64,000 bases of DNA, taken from Neonectria sp. B-13. Its lineage: Eukaryota; Ascomycota; Sordariomycetes; Hypocreales; Nectriaceae. Positions 33,559 through 43,262 of the stretch are shown here, piece after piece. Under the pieces are notes generated by a model, which was given only the letters and a program-made list of their open reading frames with translations, searched no databases and had not been told where the DNA came from. The position numbers and the translations under genes were made by a program. Position 1 is the stretch's first letter. Every line of letters begins with the position of its first letter. The stretch lies in the NCBI GenBank assembly GCA_002682825.1, contig NOKP01000005.1:1426001-1490000 (forward strand). Reading direction: 5' to 3'.

Positions 33559-35001
33559 CTAGTGGGAAAAGATTTCCACAACATCTGTTTCAAATAATAC
33601 CCCAACATCCCCCATTGTTTCTTTGAGAGATTCATATGCGAGAGGCATATCCTCTGGTAAATACTCTGCGTTCAGACCAGTCATTTCAAACGATGTAAGA
33701 TGAGGAAATGAGCCCTTTGCCACTTCTTGTGCTAGTGCGAGTATGGGATTGACGATGTCATCGTAAACCGCGTCGAGAACAACAATCTTGATCGAAGCTG
33801 GAAGGAACTTCATCAGGCAATCTGTATCGCATGGTGGTGGGGTATGCCTCGGATCAGATTCGCTGCTGCGCACCCAGCGAGTCCGCTCAGCAAATCTCGC
33901 GCAATTTCCACTCAAAACGAGACTTTCTAATGATTTATACTCCTTGAATGAGTCAATGAGTTCATCCTGAGAGGTGTAGGTGGTACCCCACCAACTGCAT
34001 TCGATCTCGATACGCCGCAGTGTATTCTTGCAAGGAAGCAGCCCTTGCGCTAATACTCTAGGACTGAAACATTGCGTAATACCACCAATATGTTCATCGG
34101 ATATGGAGGTATGGAAAACAAAAGCCTCCAGTTTCGGGGACTCTGTAGCAAGAACTTGTAGTTCTAGCAAATTGGGAATGGTGTCCTTGAACTTGAGCCA
34201 TCTTAGGTTTCCTAGAAGCAACAATGGAGAAGCCCGGTTTCTCAGAGGCATCCATTGGCAAGTTCCGAAGCACAGGCTGATCTGCAGGCTTTCAAGATTA
34301 GGAGCCCTGTCCAATATACGCTCGAGGAGCTCTAAATCAAAGAGTTCCATCTCATCAGAGCCCGAGGTTAGGTGCAATCCTTTCAGGGATGGCAGGTTCG
34401 TCGATGGGGGTATCAATCTGCCATCTCTAGCCCCAGCGCGGGCTTCGAGGTACAGTTGCTCAACGTTGATAAGTGTACCCAGGAACAGAGCAACAAGAAT
34501 ATCGGCTGATAGGATATATGAAGGCCGCTCTGCCCCTGTACGAAGCATATGGTCCTCATCATCTTCGTTGATTGGAGGGTCCCACTCGTCTGCGCGCGAT
34601 ATACCACGCCTGGTTGCTTCATCTTTTATAAAGAGCCAGTGGTCTCCCGGGGAGAAAAGGTCTTTGTGAATTGCGAGACGGCGAACAAGTGTGGCCAGGT
34701 CGGGGTTTCGGCAAACGGTACGTAAGAAGTCTCTGACCTGGCACAAATGCCAAGACTCGGTGACAAAGTCGTGGTAGATGAATGGCGTGGCAACCTGATG
34801 AAAGCTGCGACAGGTTCGAGAAAGACTCATCAAAGCATTCGTATTCATTGAGCTTCGAGTCAACTGTGGGAGTTCCGTAGTTCTATTTGCGATTCTCCTG
34901 GTATCTTCGAATTCTCCCTCAGGAGTACAATGAGGACATAATTGAGCGCAAATAGCCTGGAGTACCTCTGTCGGGAGATTGTGCAGTGCGGCGCAAGCCA
35001 T
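33559..35001 (-). CDS. F-box protein with leucine-rich-repeat-like body
   Basis: This is a single exon of 480 aa. The start is set at 35001, the first ATG; the frame stays open upstream only through non-ATG codons. The N-terminus MACAALHNLPTEVLQAICAQL is an F-box motif (LP.EVL..I), expected to bind Skp1. A SLSRTCRSFHQVATPFIYHDF segment completes the usual F-box neighbourhood. The rest contains irregular Leu-rich units such as LPSLKGLHLTSG, APNLESLQISLC, LGNLRWLKFKD and YKSLESLVLSG, an LRR-like solenoid for substrate capture. It probably serves an SCF ubiquitin ligase; its target is unknown. It is divergent from the P450 gene across about 1.1 kb. Confidence 0.82.
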   Translation of the reverse strand: MACAALHNLPTEVLQAICAQLCPHCTPEGEFEDTRRIANRTTELPQLTRSSMNTNALMSLSRTCRSFHQVATPFIYHDFVTESWHLCQVRDFLRTVCRNPDLATLVRRLAIHKDLFSPGDHWLFIKDEATRRGISRADEWDPPINEDDEDHMLRTGAERPSYILSADILVALFLGTLINVEQLYLEARAGARDGRLIPPSTNLPSLKGLHLTSGSDEMELFDLELLERILDRAPNLESLQISLCFGTCQWMPLRNRASPLLLLGNLRWLKFKDTIPNLLELQVLATESPKLEAFVFHTSISDEHIGGITQCFSPRVLAQGLLPCKNTLRRIEIECSWWGTTYTSQDELIDSFKEYKSLESLVLSGNCARFAERTRWVRSSESDPRHTPPPCDTDCLMKFLPASIKIVVLDAVYDDIVNPILALAQEVAKGSFPHLTSFEMTGLNAEYLPEDMPLAYESLKETMGDVGVLFETDVVEIFSH

Positions 35002-36093
35002 TGAATGGTTTGTGGTGAATGACTCGCACTGCCGGGTCGCAATATGCGTGGGATATGGCTCGGTCTCAAAATGATAGATAAAAGAACGAAGTAGTTGTCT
35101 CACTCAAGCACGTCGAGCGGGGTAAAAGAACTGCTCCATGTGGTCAGGCAAGGTAGAATGTCGGGACGGATAAACTTACACACCTAATATCATAGACAAA
35201 ACCTGGGGCTGACATACGAGCGAAATATGGAGTAGGTATGTTGGCTCAATACATTATACTGTGTCTTACTAGATATATAGTTGGGTTTATATTGTTAATT
35301 ACCTTCTTAGTTTTGTCAACATCGCACTGGACTATATGGGATCATATAGCCTGCAGCTCATTTCTGGGGCTTGTGCGTTTGATCAAGTCAAGTGGATCAG
35401 CATTGTGAGAAACAGTGCCAATTATGCTACTGACATCCCAAAAGTAAAACCGACGTCACAGGTCTGGTTGAAAAGAAGGCAAGGTAAGATTAGCCAAGAT
35501 CAGATGCCAGTATGGTTACGTCCAGGCTGGAAAATATAGTATCAGGTCCACCACATATGTAGTCGAGAATAAGACTGGAAACAATTGATCTGCAGCGCTA
35601 TCCTGCTTTAAGGGAAACTTCAACCTATAACTAAGTGTCAAGGGCTAGGGTCACTGTACGGGATAGCTACACCGCGATAACTCGGATGGACCCCGTGTCC
35701 CTCGGCCTTTTCGACCCCTCAAGATTCTCCCCATCCAAGGATGTTAGCTCAAGGTGCATTTGCCGGATCCTGGCATATCTGCCGCAGGACCCGTTCTCCA
35801 TAAAAGACCGGGTCTCACGCCCCAGTTGTACTCAATCAAGTCACCTAATGTATCCCTACTCAAGCGCACCGTAACCTCCAACACAAGCGCCAACTATTTG
35901 GAGCTACCGTATTCGTATTTAAAGGCTACCGTATTCGTATTCGAATATCAACTCCTAATATGAAGAGAGATTCGCTTATGCCTTAGGTAATCTTCTCCAA
36001 CGAGATTCAAGTGATTGAATATCAAAGGTAAGCAAATATTTGCATTTCTCCTTCCTTCAAAGTAGCTTCCCATTACTTTTTCATACCCGGGTC
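35002..36093. promoter_or_regulatory. Divergent spacer between F-box and P450 genes
   Basis: No gene is recognised. A perfect 18-base unit repeated with a period of 22 (35903-35946) lies about 150-190 bases upstream of the P450 start codon. The rest is AT-rich without clear elements. Confidence 0.5.
35903..35946. repeat. 22-bp tandem duplication upstream of the P450 gene
   Basis: The unit beginning GCTACCGTATTCGTATT occurs at 35903 and again at 35925. The units are identical over their first 17-18 bases and diverge after that. It sits at promoter distance from the P450. Confidence 0.85.
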
Positions 36094-37703
36094 ATGTTTC
36101 GTGAGATTGCATATAGCCTCTCGGGCTTTGTTCTGCTTGCATTTGCAACAGAATGGGCACTGGCCCTTTTCGACGACCCCCGCGAGCCGCAGCGTGTCCA
36201 GCCGAGAGTGCCGCTACTTGGACACTTGCTTGGTATGATGCAATATGGGGTATCCTACTACAGCATGACGGGGTGAGGCACGCGAAACATGTCATGCTGA
36301 ACACAAAGACTAACCAAGTCGTACAGGAAGAGGACGAACGCGGAAATCTACACACTCAATATCTTCAACACCAAACTCTACGTGGCCAACACACAGCGGC
36401 TTACGCCCCCAATCATGAAGGCATCCAAGACGCTTACGTTTCGCCCGTTTATGCAGACTGCTGTAAAGCTTATGGGAAAAGCCACGAATGAAACGTACGA
36501 GATCTTTGGTACCGATATGGTCGATGACTTCAGTCATGCTATGAAGAGCAGCCTAGCTCCTGGGCCATATCTGGATGAGCAAAATTTGAGAATGGGCAGG
36601 CGCGCCATCAAGGACATCAGTGCCTTATCTCAGACACCAAGGGTGTTCTTACTCGAATGGGTACGACACACTGTTGTGCAAGCCAGTAGCTGCGGCATCT
36701 TTGGCGAGGAGCATCCCTTTCGCGATCCAGCAGTCGAAGTGGGCTTTTGGTAAGTAGCAATACCCGCCAGTGGACGCGAATACTAACGACGCCTAGGAAA
36801 TGGCAAGACTATCTTTCCCTGCAAATGGTGGGCCTGGACCTGATGCGGAAAGGCGACGCAGCCAGAGAAGTCGTCTTTGAAGCCGTACGAGAATACTGCA
36901 AAGCGGTCCCTGATGATGCATCGCAACTCTTCCTCGAGCGTGCTCGCACGATGCGTGAAGCAGGCGTCTGCGAAGAGGATATTTCCAAGCAGCAATCTAC
37001 TTTCGGCACTGCTGCCTTTGCCAACACTGCCCCAGCGCTGTATTGGACGATCCACGAGCTCTTCTCACGCCCTGAAGTCTTGGAACAAGTGCGCGACCAG
37101 GTGGCTTCCCAAGCACTCAGCGGAACCAGCGGCTCTGGCTTTGTGCTGGACGTGGCTGCATTGAAGACCAAATGCCCCTTGCTTTTGTCTGTTTACCAAG
37201 AAACGCAAAGGACGAGGCACATGCACGCCAACATCCGAAAGGTCACTGCCGACACGCTGTTGGATGGACAATACCTCCTCAAGGCCGGCAACTACGTGCA
37301 GATGCCGGGCCACCCCATCCATACCAGCCCGGATATCTGGGGCAGCTCTGCTGGGGACTTTGATGCGTATCGCTTCGTGCCCAAAGACGGCGTGGACCGA
37401 AAGTCTGTTTCGCCGAGTAGCTTTGTCGCATGGGGCGCGCCGCCTCATCTATGTCCCGCTCGGCAATTTGCTTCGACTGAGATCCTCATTGTGGTGGCTT
37501 TACTTGCCATGCGGTGCGATCTCATCCCGACAGCCGCACGGCAGTGGGAAAGAAATCCGGCAGTCAACACGGGCGATCTTGTGAGTATGTACAACCCAAA
37601 GAAGGATGTACAAGTCGAGATCAAAGAGCGAGAGGAATGGTCAGGAACATGGAGCTTGGAAATGGGCGAGAGTACGACTCGTATCCCTCTTGCCTCGGGA
37701 TAA
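36094..37703 (+). CDS. Cytochrome P450 monooxygenase
   Basis: Three exons, 36094-36272, 36327-36749 and 36797-37703 (introns 54 and 47 nt, both with CTAAC branch sites), give 502 aa. An N-terminal hydrophobic anchor (about 5-25) is followed by a Pro-containing hinge (RVQPRVPLLGHLLG). The K-helix E336-x-x-R339 (ETQR) and the heme loop FVAWGAPPHLCPARQF with C420 are present. The I-helix region reads STFGTAAFANTAPALYWTIHE, in which the usual AGxD/ET is replaced by FANTAPA. That pattern, and the CPAR heme loop, are typical of CYP7/CYP8-like fungal P450s acting on steroid or lipid-like substrates. It is an ER-bound monooxygenase of unknown substrate. No biosynthetic core enzyme is adjacent. Confidence 0.93.
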
Positions 37704-38809
37704 ATACACACATCAGTGCGAGGCACCACATTAGATACTGGTATTATGACGCAGCTATTATGTTAGTCATTGCCACAAAATGAATTACTGTCCTCTCCCT
37801 TCTCTTTGAGATCTTACGGGTTTCAATTAGCACGAACAATACTTACCGCCGTCGCCAGTGAGGCCTACGCCGTGATTGCGTCGCCATTCCACCCAAAGTC
37901 GAGATAATTGGCGGGTGTCTTAACGTCGAGTGTGTAAATAATGCTTCCGCGCCGGTATCAGCTTCCCCAGTATTCAAGACACGATTTGCCTCTTAGTATT
38001 CACGTCATTTATTCTACCCGATTCTCAGGCGGCAGAACTCAAGACAGCCGAAACCCCCCTGCCGTGTGCCCCCATGGCGAAATACTTAATTCTGGAAGCA
38101 ATATTCTCCCTTAAAGTGGCACTCGCATCCAAACGGCCTTTTAAACTGACTTCTGTTGTGATTATACTCACAAAGCTCTTCGCCCTGTATCGGACATCCA
38201 TTCACAGCATTCTCTTGCTGAGATCCAGCTGTCCTGTACCAGAGGATACTCACTTTTATGGCTCTGTGATAGAGTCATGTACTGATCACAAAATGTGATT
38301 CCATCCTGCCATCGCCTGTCCATTCGAGCCCGGTATATCACCTGGCTATGGGTGGTGAGGATGATGATTCCGATGAAGAGTTTGAGTGGGATTCTGACGA
38401 TGAAGATAATGTTGTCAAAAAGCCCAAGGACCATAAAGCGATGGAGAAATATGTTGGGGAAATCACTTTGCAGAGTGGAGATCAAAATCTACATGGAGAT
38501 AATAATTATCCTTATATTGATCTCATCTAAGATAGAAGACTCAACATGCTGCTTACCTCATCCTGCCTCAGCCCCATCAACCTCCGCCTCTGCCTCCGCC
38601 TCTTCTCACGCCTCCTTACCAAGCTCATAGAACTCGAGCTCGGTCTCCGCATCAATCCCTTCAAGCAGGCCTTGAATCCAGCCTCTATCCCTCAGTCCCG
38701 CGGATAGAAACGTCAGGTCTGCAATGCTAGAGATTACCTAGCACTGCGGTAGCACTAGCCAATTCCTTCCTAGAACTTGCTGAACCCTTCCTCCGCGGCT
38801 TTAGCAATT
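37704..38809. other. Intergenic region with a minus-strand coding relic
   Basis: No intact gene is seen. The segment 38350-38805 has decayed minus-strand coding text, described as a separate feature. An acidic plus-strand frame (38348-38530, Asp/Glu-rich) overlaps it and is probably incidental. Confidence 0.5.
38350..38805 (-). pseudogene. Decayed coding relic of unknown family
   Basis: Reading the minus strand from about 38825, coding-like strings appear in shifting frames with stops between them: EIAKAAEEGFSKF, then SIADLTFLSAGLRDRGWIQG and LLEGIDAETELEFYELGKEA, followed after a stop by a Glu/Ala-rich stretch. The amphipathic pattern and the absence of low-complexity bias suggest a former protein gene directly downstream of the TAP-like hydrolase. 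I cannot name the family. Confidence 0.3.
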
Positions 38810-40813
38810 TCAAACAAGGCCGTCTATGAAAGGTGTGTACTGCTGCGGGCATTTAATGTTGGAGGATGGAACTGTGCCTTGAAGGTATGCCTGAACATGT
38901 CCAAAGTAACAGTTTGACGCTCCCTGGTCGATGACTGTATGCTGTATTCGAGAGAAACACCCCACGAGTAAGCTTAGACTCTTGTTTGAGATGGTGGTGT
39001 GATCGAGATATGACAACAACTTACACCAATGGCTTCTTGCAATAGGAGTACCGATCCGGGAAATCGAGAAGACATCGTACGTGCCCTACGAAGAGGTAAA
39101 GTCAATTAGCGACATATCAGATAGCGAGACAGTTTGGCCGAAACGTACGATTTTAAGGGTGTTATAGGGTCGATGGTATTGCTCGCAAACAGGATCGGGA
39201 AGGACGTATGCCGGTGTAGTCCAATTCTTGGATCTGCATAAGAAACTGGTTAGATTTTGCGTCCAATGCAGATATTCATCTACCTTGTCGGAAGATGAAG
39301 TTTATAGAATGCGGAAAAATAGAGAGAGAGAGTGACAAAAAGAGGGTTGCCTACCTTGAAACACCATGCTATCGGGCAATTGTGGTTTGAATGATCTACA
39401 CAAGATGTTTTCCAGGGAGATAGGGTAGACATCGCCGATGTACTTGCTCTTGGAAACTGCGTACTTGACGTAACTCTTGAATTCATCAATGGTAGTGAGC
39501 CTGTTTCTCCGATACGAATCGGCGCACTGGATAGCGAGGCGCGTGTCGGATGTAACAGCTAGGCTGTCAAACATGCCCGCAAGAGCAGACACGTCCCCAC
39601 GCTCAACCTGGTGTAGGATATCGGCCATGGCTGGGAAGGACGCCAGTGGGGCGTAGATGGTTTTGAAGAAAAGGGCCTTCAGGTCTGAATAGGTGACCAG
39701 TGTCGGCAGGCCTCGACTTTGGACTCCGCTTATCGGGACCGGATGGTTTTGAAGCTGATGAATGATGCCGTCCATCCTGGCCGTGATGTTAGCTGGCGTG
39801 GGTCCCCAGAAGGAGCACGCTTTAGGACCTGCGGAATGGCAGAGGCTCGAAAACTTTCTCATGGCTTCGTCCATTTGATCGACGTTGTCCCTCCAGTCGT
39901 TGTTATAGTATTGCTCCGCGTTCACAACACCATCGAGTATCATTCTCCCAATTCGATCGGGAAACATGGAAGCGAAGGTGCTGCCGATGACAGTGCCGTA
40001 ACTGATGCCATAACACCACAATTTGGCGTCTGAAGGTGACCGACCGGCCACCTCGGCCTCGGCTTCGATGAATGTGAGCAAATCATGGGCAACCGCCGGC
40101 GTGGTCACATAATATCCATGAGGGGACTCGTTCTCGACAGCAGCGTTGCACCACTCCCCGTAGATAGAGCTTGAATAGTACTGTTCTTCAAGCGACGTTG
40201 ATGAAATGTTGGTAGCGCCTGTACTGTGCAGTCGATTGAAGGCCAATCTTGCTTCTGCGTTCCCTGAAAAGCAGTTGAGGCTCAAATCGCTGTTGTTGAC
40301 ACCTCGAGGGTCAAAGGAGACGAAGTTGTACTGCTCTCCGAAAGCTTGCCCTGTGAGTGCCCGGTATGTGAGGAGGAGATCGACACCAGAGCCACCCGGA
40401 CCGCCTGACGAAGTGTCAGTTCAGTCACATGGAATCAAGGTAGATTTGTATGAGAGAGCTAATCGAGACCTTACCGGGCACGAGTACAATGCTTGGGGAC
40501 TCGGCAGTCACATTCTTGCCAGCCAGTTTTATGAAGGCGATTGACGTTGTACCAAGACTTTTGTTTGAATAATCCAAAGGAACTTCCAGTTTAGAGCATG
40601 TGAACTCATCGAAACATGGTGTCCACGTGAGGTTGGCTGATGGTTCAATCTAGATGGCTAGTCAGAAAGCTTGAGAGCCTTGGAGAAGGTGATTCGGCAA
40701 AGTCCAAGACTCACATTGTCAAATCCATAGACCATGCCCTGATCACTATCGGCTTTGCATCCCAAGCTTGTGAAAAGAGTAAAAAAAAGGATCGCGTTCG
40801 CAAGCCGTTCCAT
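38810..40813 (-). CDS. Secreted alpha/beta-hydrolase with TAP-like C-terminus (peptidase S33 type)
   Basis: Six minus-strand exons, 40813-40715, 40649-40475, 40404-39355, 39233-39149, 39085-39025 and 38941-38810, give 533 aa. The 121-nt fourth-exon-preceding intron is the longest I found. A signal peptide spans residues 1 to about 21. The oxyanion motif VPGGPGGSG begins the hydrolase fold. The triad is S226 in YGISYGT, D463 in NTIDPITPL and H491 in IGHTVIDQG, each in the setting typical of TAP (tripeptidyl aminopeptidase)-like proteins. Cys residues in the lid region (WCNAAV, SLCHSAGPKACSFW) fit a disulfide-stabilised secreted enzyme. It probably releases short peptides from protein N-termini, or acts as an esterase, outside the cell. 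It is head to head with a Zn2Cys6 regulator. Confidence 0.92.
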
Positions 40814-41024
40814 TGTTATCCCCGGAAGGTTTCTCATTGAGCTTTCTGTTATGTTTGTTGCTTGCGTGAAAAGGCGTGGCGACATTCATCATTGCAGCCA
40901 GTACAATTGCGATATCAGGGGAACCCTTTATACCAGTTGGATTTCCCAAGAGGCTTGACAATCAAGTTGGCCGCATTCTGCCCATCAACTTACGATACCT
41001 ATTGCGCACGCTCCTTGGCGCTCA

Positions 41025-41154
41025 GCTTGAACGAACTGGCCAATCAATATCCATTTTAACACGGGATGGGATACTGTTGGTGGGTGACACAATCTCTTGG
41101 TGCTGCTCCGCTTGTACGAACCAGCCAATCGATATCCATTTTAACACGGGGTGG
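41025..41154. repeat. Imperfect direct repeat of about 45 bp, two copies 85 bp apart
   Basis: Copies at 41025-41070 and 41110-41154 differ at about five positions. Both contain CGAAC, GCCAATC and ATATCCATTTTAACACGGG. They are too short and too promoter-specific to look like a transposon remnant. Confidence 0.85.
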
Positions 41155-41183
41155 ATCTAATTAAGGAGTCAAGTTGACCGGGC

Positions 41184-41211
41184 CGCCCCCGCCTGTACGC
41201 CCCCGCCTGTA
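41184..41211. repeat. 14-bp GC-rich tandem duplication
   Basis: CGCCCCCGCCTGTA occurs twice back to back (41184-41197 and 41198-41211). The second copy runs directly into a TGTACGAAC-type motif. Confidence 0.9.
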
Positions 41212-41443
41212 CGAACTAGCCCATATTTATCATGATAAGCACTAGTCTCCGTTAAGATTAATCCTGGTTAGTGTATTTTGAGCTATTCGGTCTTTCTGCG
41301 AGGTTTTTCTTTCTTTTTATTCTTTTAAACCGTTCATCCTGTTTCATTCAAGTGAGATGACTTCCCCGCTGGTGTACGAACAGACAAATAAACGATCCTC
41401 TTGAAACGGCGCCTACTGCAAACCTCGGCCAGCTGACATCGAC

Positions 41444-43262
41444 ATGATGGCCAAAATCAAGAACGAGAACACCAAGACGGCCAATCAAGCTTGGAGAAAA
41501 AAGCCTCGCAAGTTCGCTCCAAAGTCAAGACTAGGTTGTAAGACTTGCAAGTGAGTCTTAGCTCGGTGTATTGCCACAGCGCGATCAATGGTGCTCAGAG
41601 ACCCAAAAACTGACATTCAACCTCGGTGCACCTCTCAGGATAAGACGAGTAAAATGCGATCTATCTCGGCCTTCATGCTTGAAATGCCATTCCACAGGTC
41701 GTACCTGTGACGGCTATAGCGAAATGCCCCTAGCTTTCAAAACCGAGATTGAATCAAGTTATCATCACAACGAGAAGGCCGACACAGCAGAGAGCTGCGA
41801 CGGTTCCCACCATTGCACCACCATCAGTGCGTATCAGCCAAAACAATGGCACGCGAAATACCATGGCCTCGTTTCGCGGAATCTCGGACCCTTTATGATC
41901 TTACCAGTGACTGGGTCAGCCCAGGCAGAGGCAATGTGCTTTTTCGGGTACATTTCGATCAAGCATCTGAATGAACACCACCCTTGCGAATCATGGCGGA
42001 AGACTCTCATGTTCTTCTCCCAAACAGTGCCATCAGTGAGGTATGCCGCCATTGCTCTGGCTTTGATCCACCGAAACCACCTGGATGCCGACTCTAGCGA
42101 CCGTGTGCACCAACCGCAATCCTTGAAAGCTTGGCTACCGGATAACGCTCCCTTGCTTCACTATAATCGGGCCATTCAACTTCTTCTGAACCAAGAAAGT
42201 GGTGACAGCACCGAAACAACAGCCATCACCCTTTTGGTCTGCTATCTCCTCACATGCTTTGATCATCTGGCGGGTAACTACGTACAAGCAATCAAGCACC
42301 TACGCGGAGGCGTGGAACTCTCACGCAACATTGACAAGGCTATATTAAACAACAACAATACATATGACGATGCCAAACCCCCAGGGGCTCACACGCTTAT
42401 CTGCCAGGTCACAAGACAGATCCGCCGACTCGACATGCAGGCCGCAACGTTCCTGGTCGATTGGACTCCCGCCGATATCCAAGAAACACTTGTGTCCCAG
42501 CTTCCACCCCCCGACAGTGCCTTTCGGTCTCTCGACCAAGCAGCCGACCACCTCCAGATCCTCATCGCTCGGGTAATGAAATTGCGCAACACGGAGCAGC
42601 AAATGTCCCCCATGGATAAGATGCCACCGTCACCCTCGTTAGTTGAGGATATCGTTCGCGGGCAGTTGGAAACGTGGTCGAATCTCTTCGAAAAGATGCT
42701 GCAACAAGGCAATTTATATGAAACGGATTCTAACATTTACCCGCTCATATCACTGCTACGCCTACAACATACCATTGCATGGACTCTCCACAGTATTTGC
42801 GGACCTGGCAGGGAAATGGACTATGACAACTTCTTGCCCCAGTTCCAGCAATGCGTGGCCTTGGCAGGCGACGTAGTGGCGGCGCATGAGCGGTATTCGG
42901 GGTCGTTAAAGCCGACTTTTACGCCGGAGATTGGAATTGTCCCCGTACTTTACGTAATCGGGGTCAAATGCCGGCATCCCGTAGTCCGACGCGAGGTCTT
43001 GAGCATCTTACGACGGCAACCGATACGGGAGGCGGTTTGGGATAGCATCTTGACTGCTAGAGTGGTTGAGCGGGTAATCGAGATTGAAGAGGGTGGGTCT
43101 GGGGACGGGGAAATGACGCAGAGCATGGAACAAATTGCTGTGTGGCAGAGGATCGAGACTATGTCTTGGGTACACGTCATTGGACAGTCTGCGGCCAGGA
43201 TGGATCTCAGCTATACGTTCTGCGCGCGGGAGGGAATGCATACCGAGTCTCTCATAATATAA
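41444..43262 (+). CDS. Zn2Cys6 fungal-type transcription factor
   Basis: Two exons, 41444-41550 and 41639-43262 (88-nt intron), give 576 aa. The zinc cluster has Cys at 32, 35, 42, 49, 52 and 59 (CKTCKIRRVKCDLSRPSC...GRTCDGY), with the intron falling inside the basic loop between the second and third Cys. A Lys/Arg-rich N-terminal extension of 30 residues precedes it. The regulatory domain begins near YISIKHLNEHHPCESW and contains the helix pair ETTAITLLVCYLLTCFDHLAGNY, a signature arrangement of fungal_trans_2-like domains. It is nuclear. The divergent TAP-like hydrolase and the repeated promoter motif between them make that hydrolase, and the factor's own gene, the likeliest targets. Confidence 0.92.

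Larger units (their letters stand above)
40814..41443. promoter_or_regulatory. Divergent promoter with repeated TGTACGAAC-type motif
   Basis: This 630-base spacer between the TAP-like hydrolase and a Zn2Cys6 factor has four copies of a motif close to KTGTACGAAC-N(2-3)-GCCAAT: 41027-41044, 41112-41129, 41207-41224 and 41371-41389. The first two belong to an imperfect direct repeat of about 45 bases (41025-41070 and 41110-41154) that also duplicates a CCAAT box and TATCCATTTTAACACGGG. Before the third copy, a 14-base GC-rich unit is tandemly duplicated (41184-41211). This could be an operator array for the adjacent regulator (inference). Confidence 0.7.

Noticed and set aside
35002..35103. Upstream extension of the F-box protein
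   Set aside because: The extension has only a non-ATG start, and the F-box begins directly after the ATG at 35001.
38348..38530. Short acidic plus-strand frame (Asp/Glu-rich)
   Set aside because: It overlaps the better-supported minus-strand relic, and its acidity can arise from GAT/GAA-rich low-complexity sequence.
29577..43262. Secondary-metabolite gene cluster
   Set aside because: Tailoring-type enzymes and regulators are present, but no core synthase is visible in the window.
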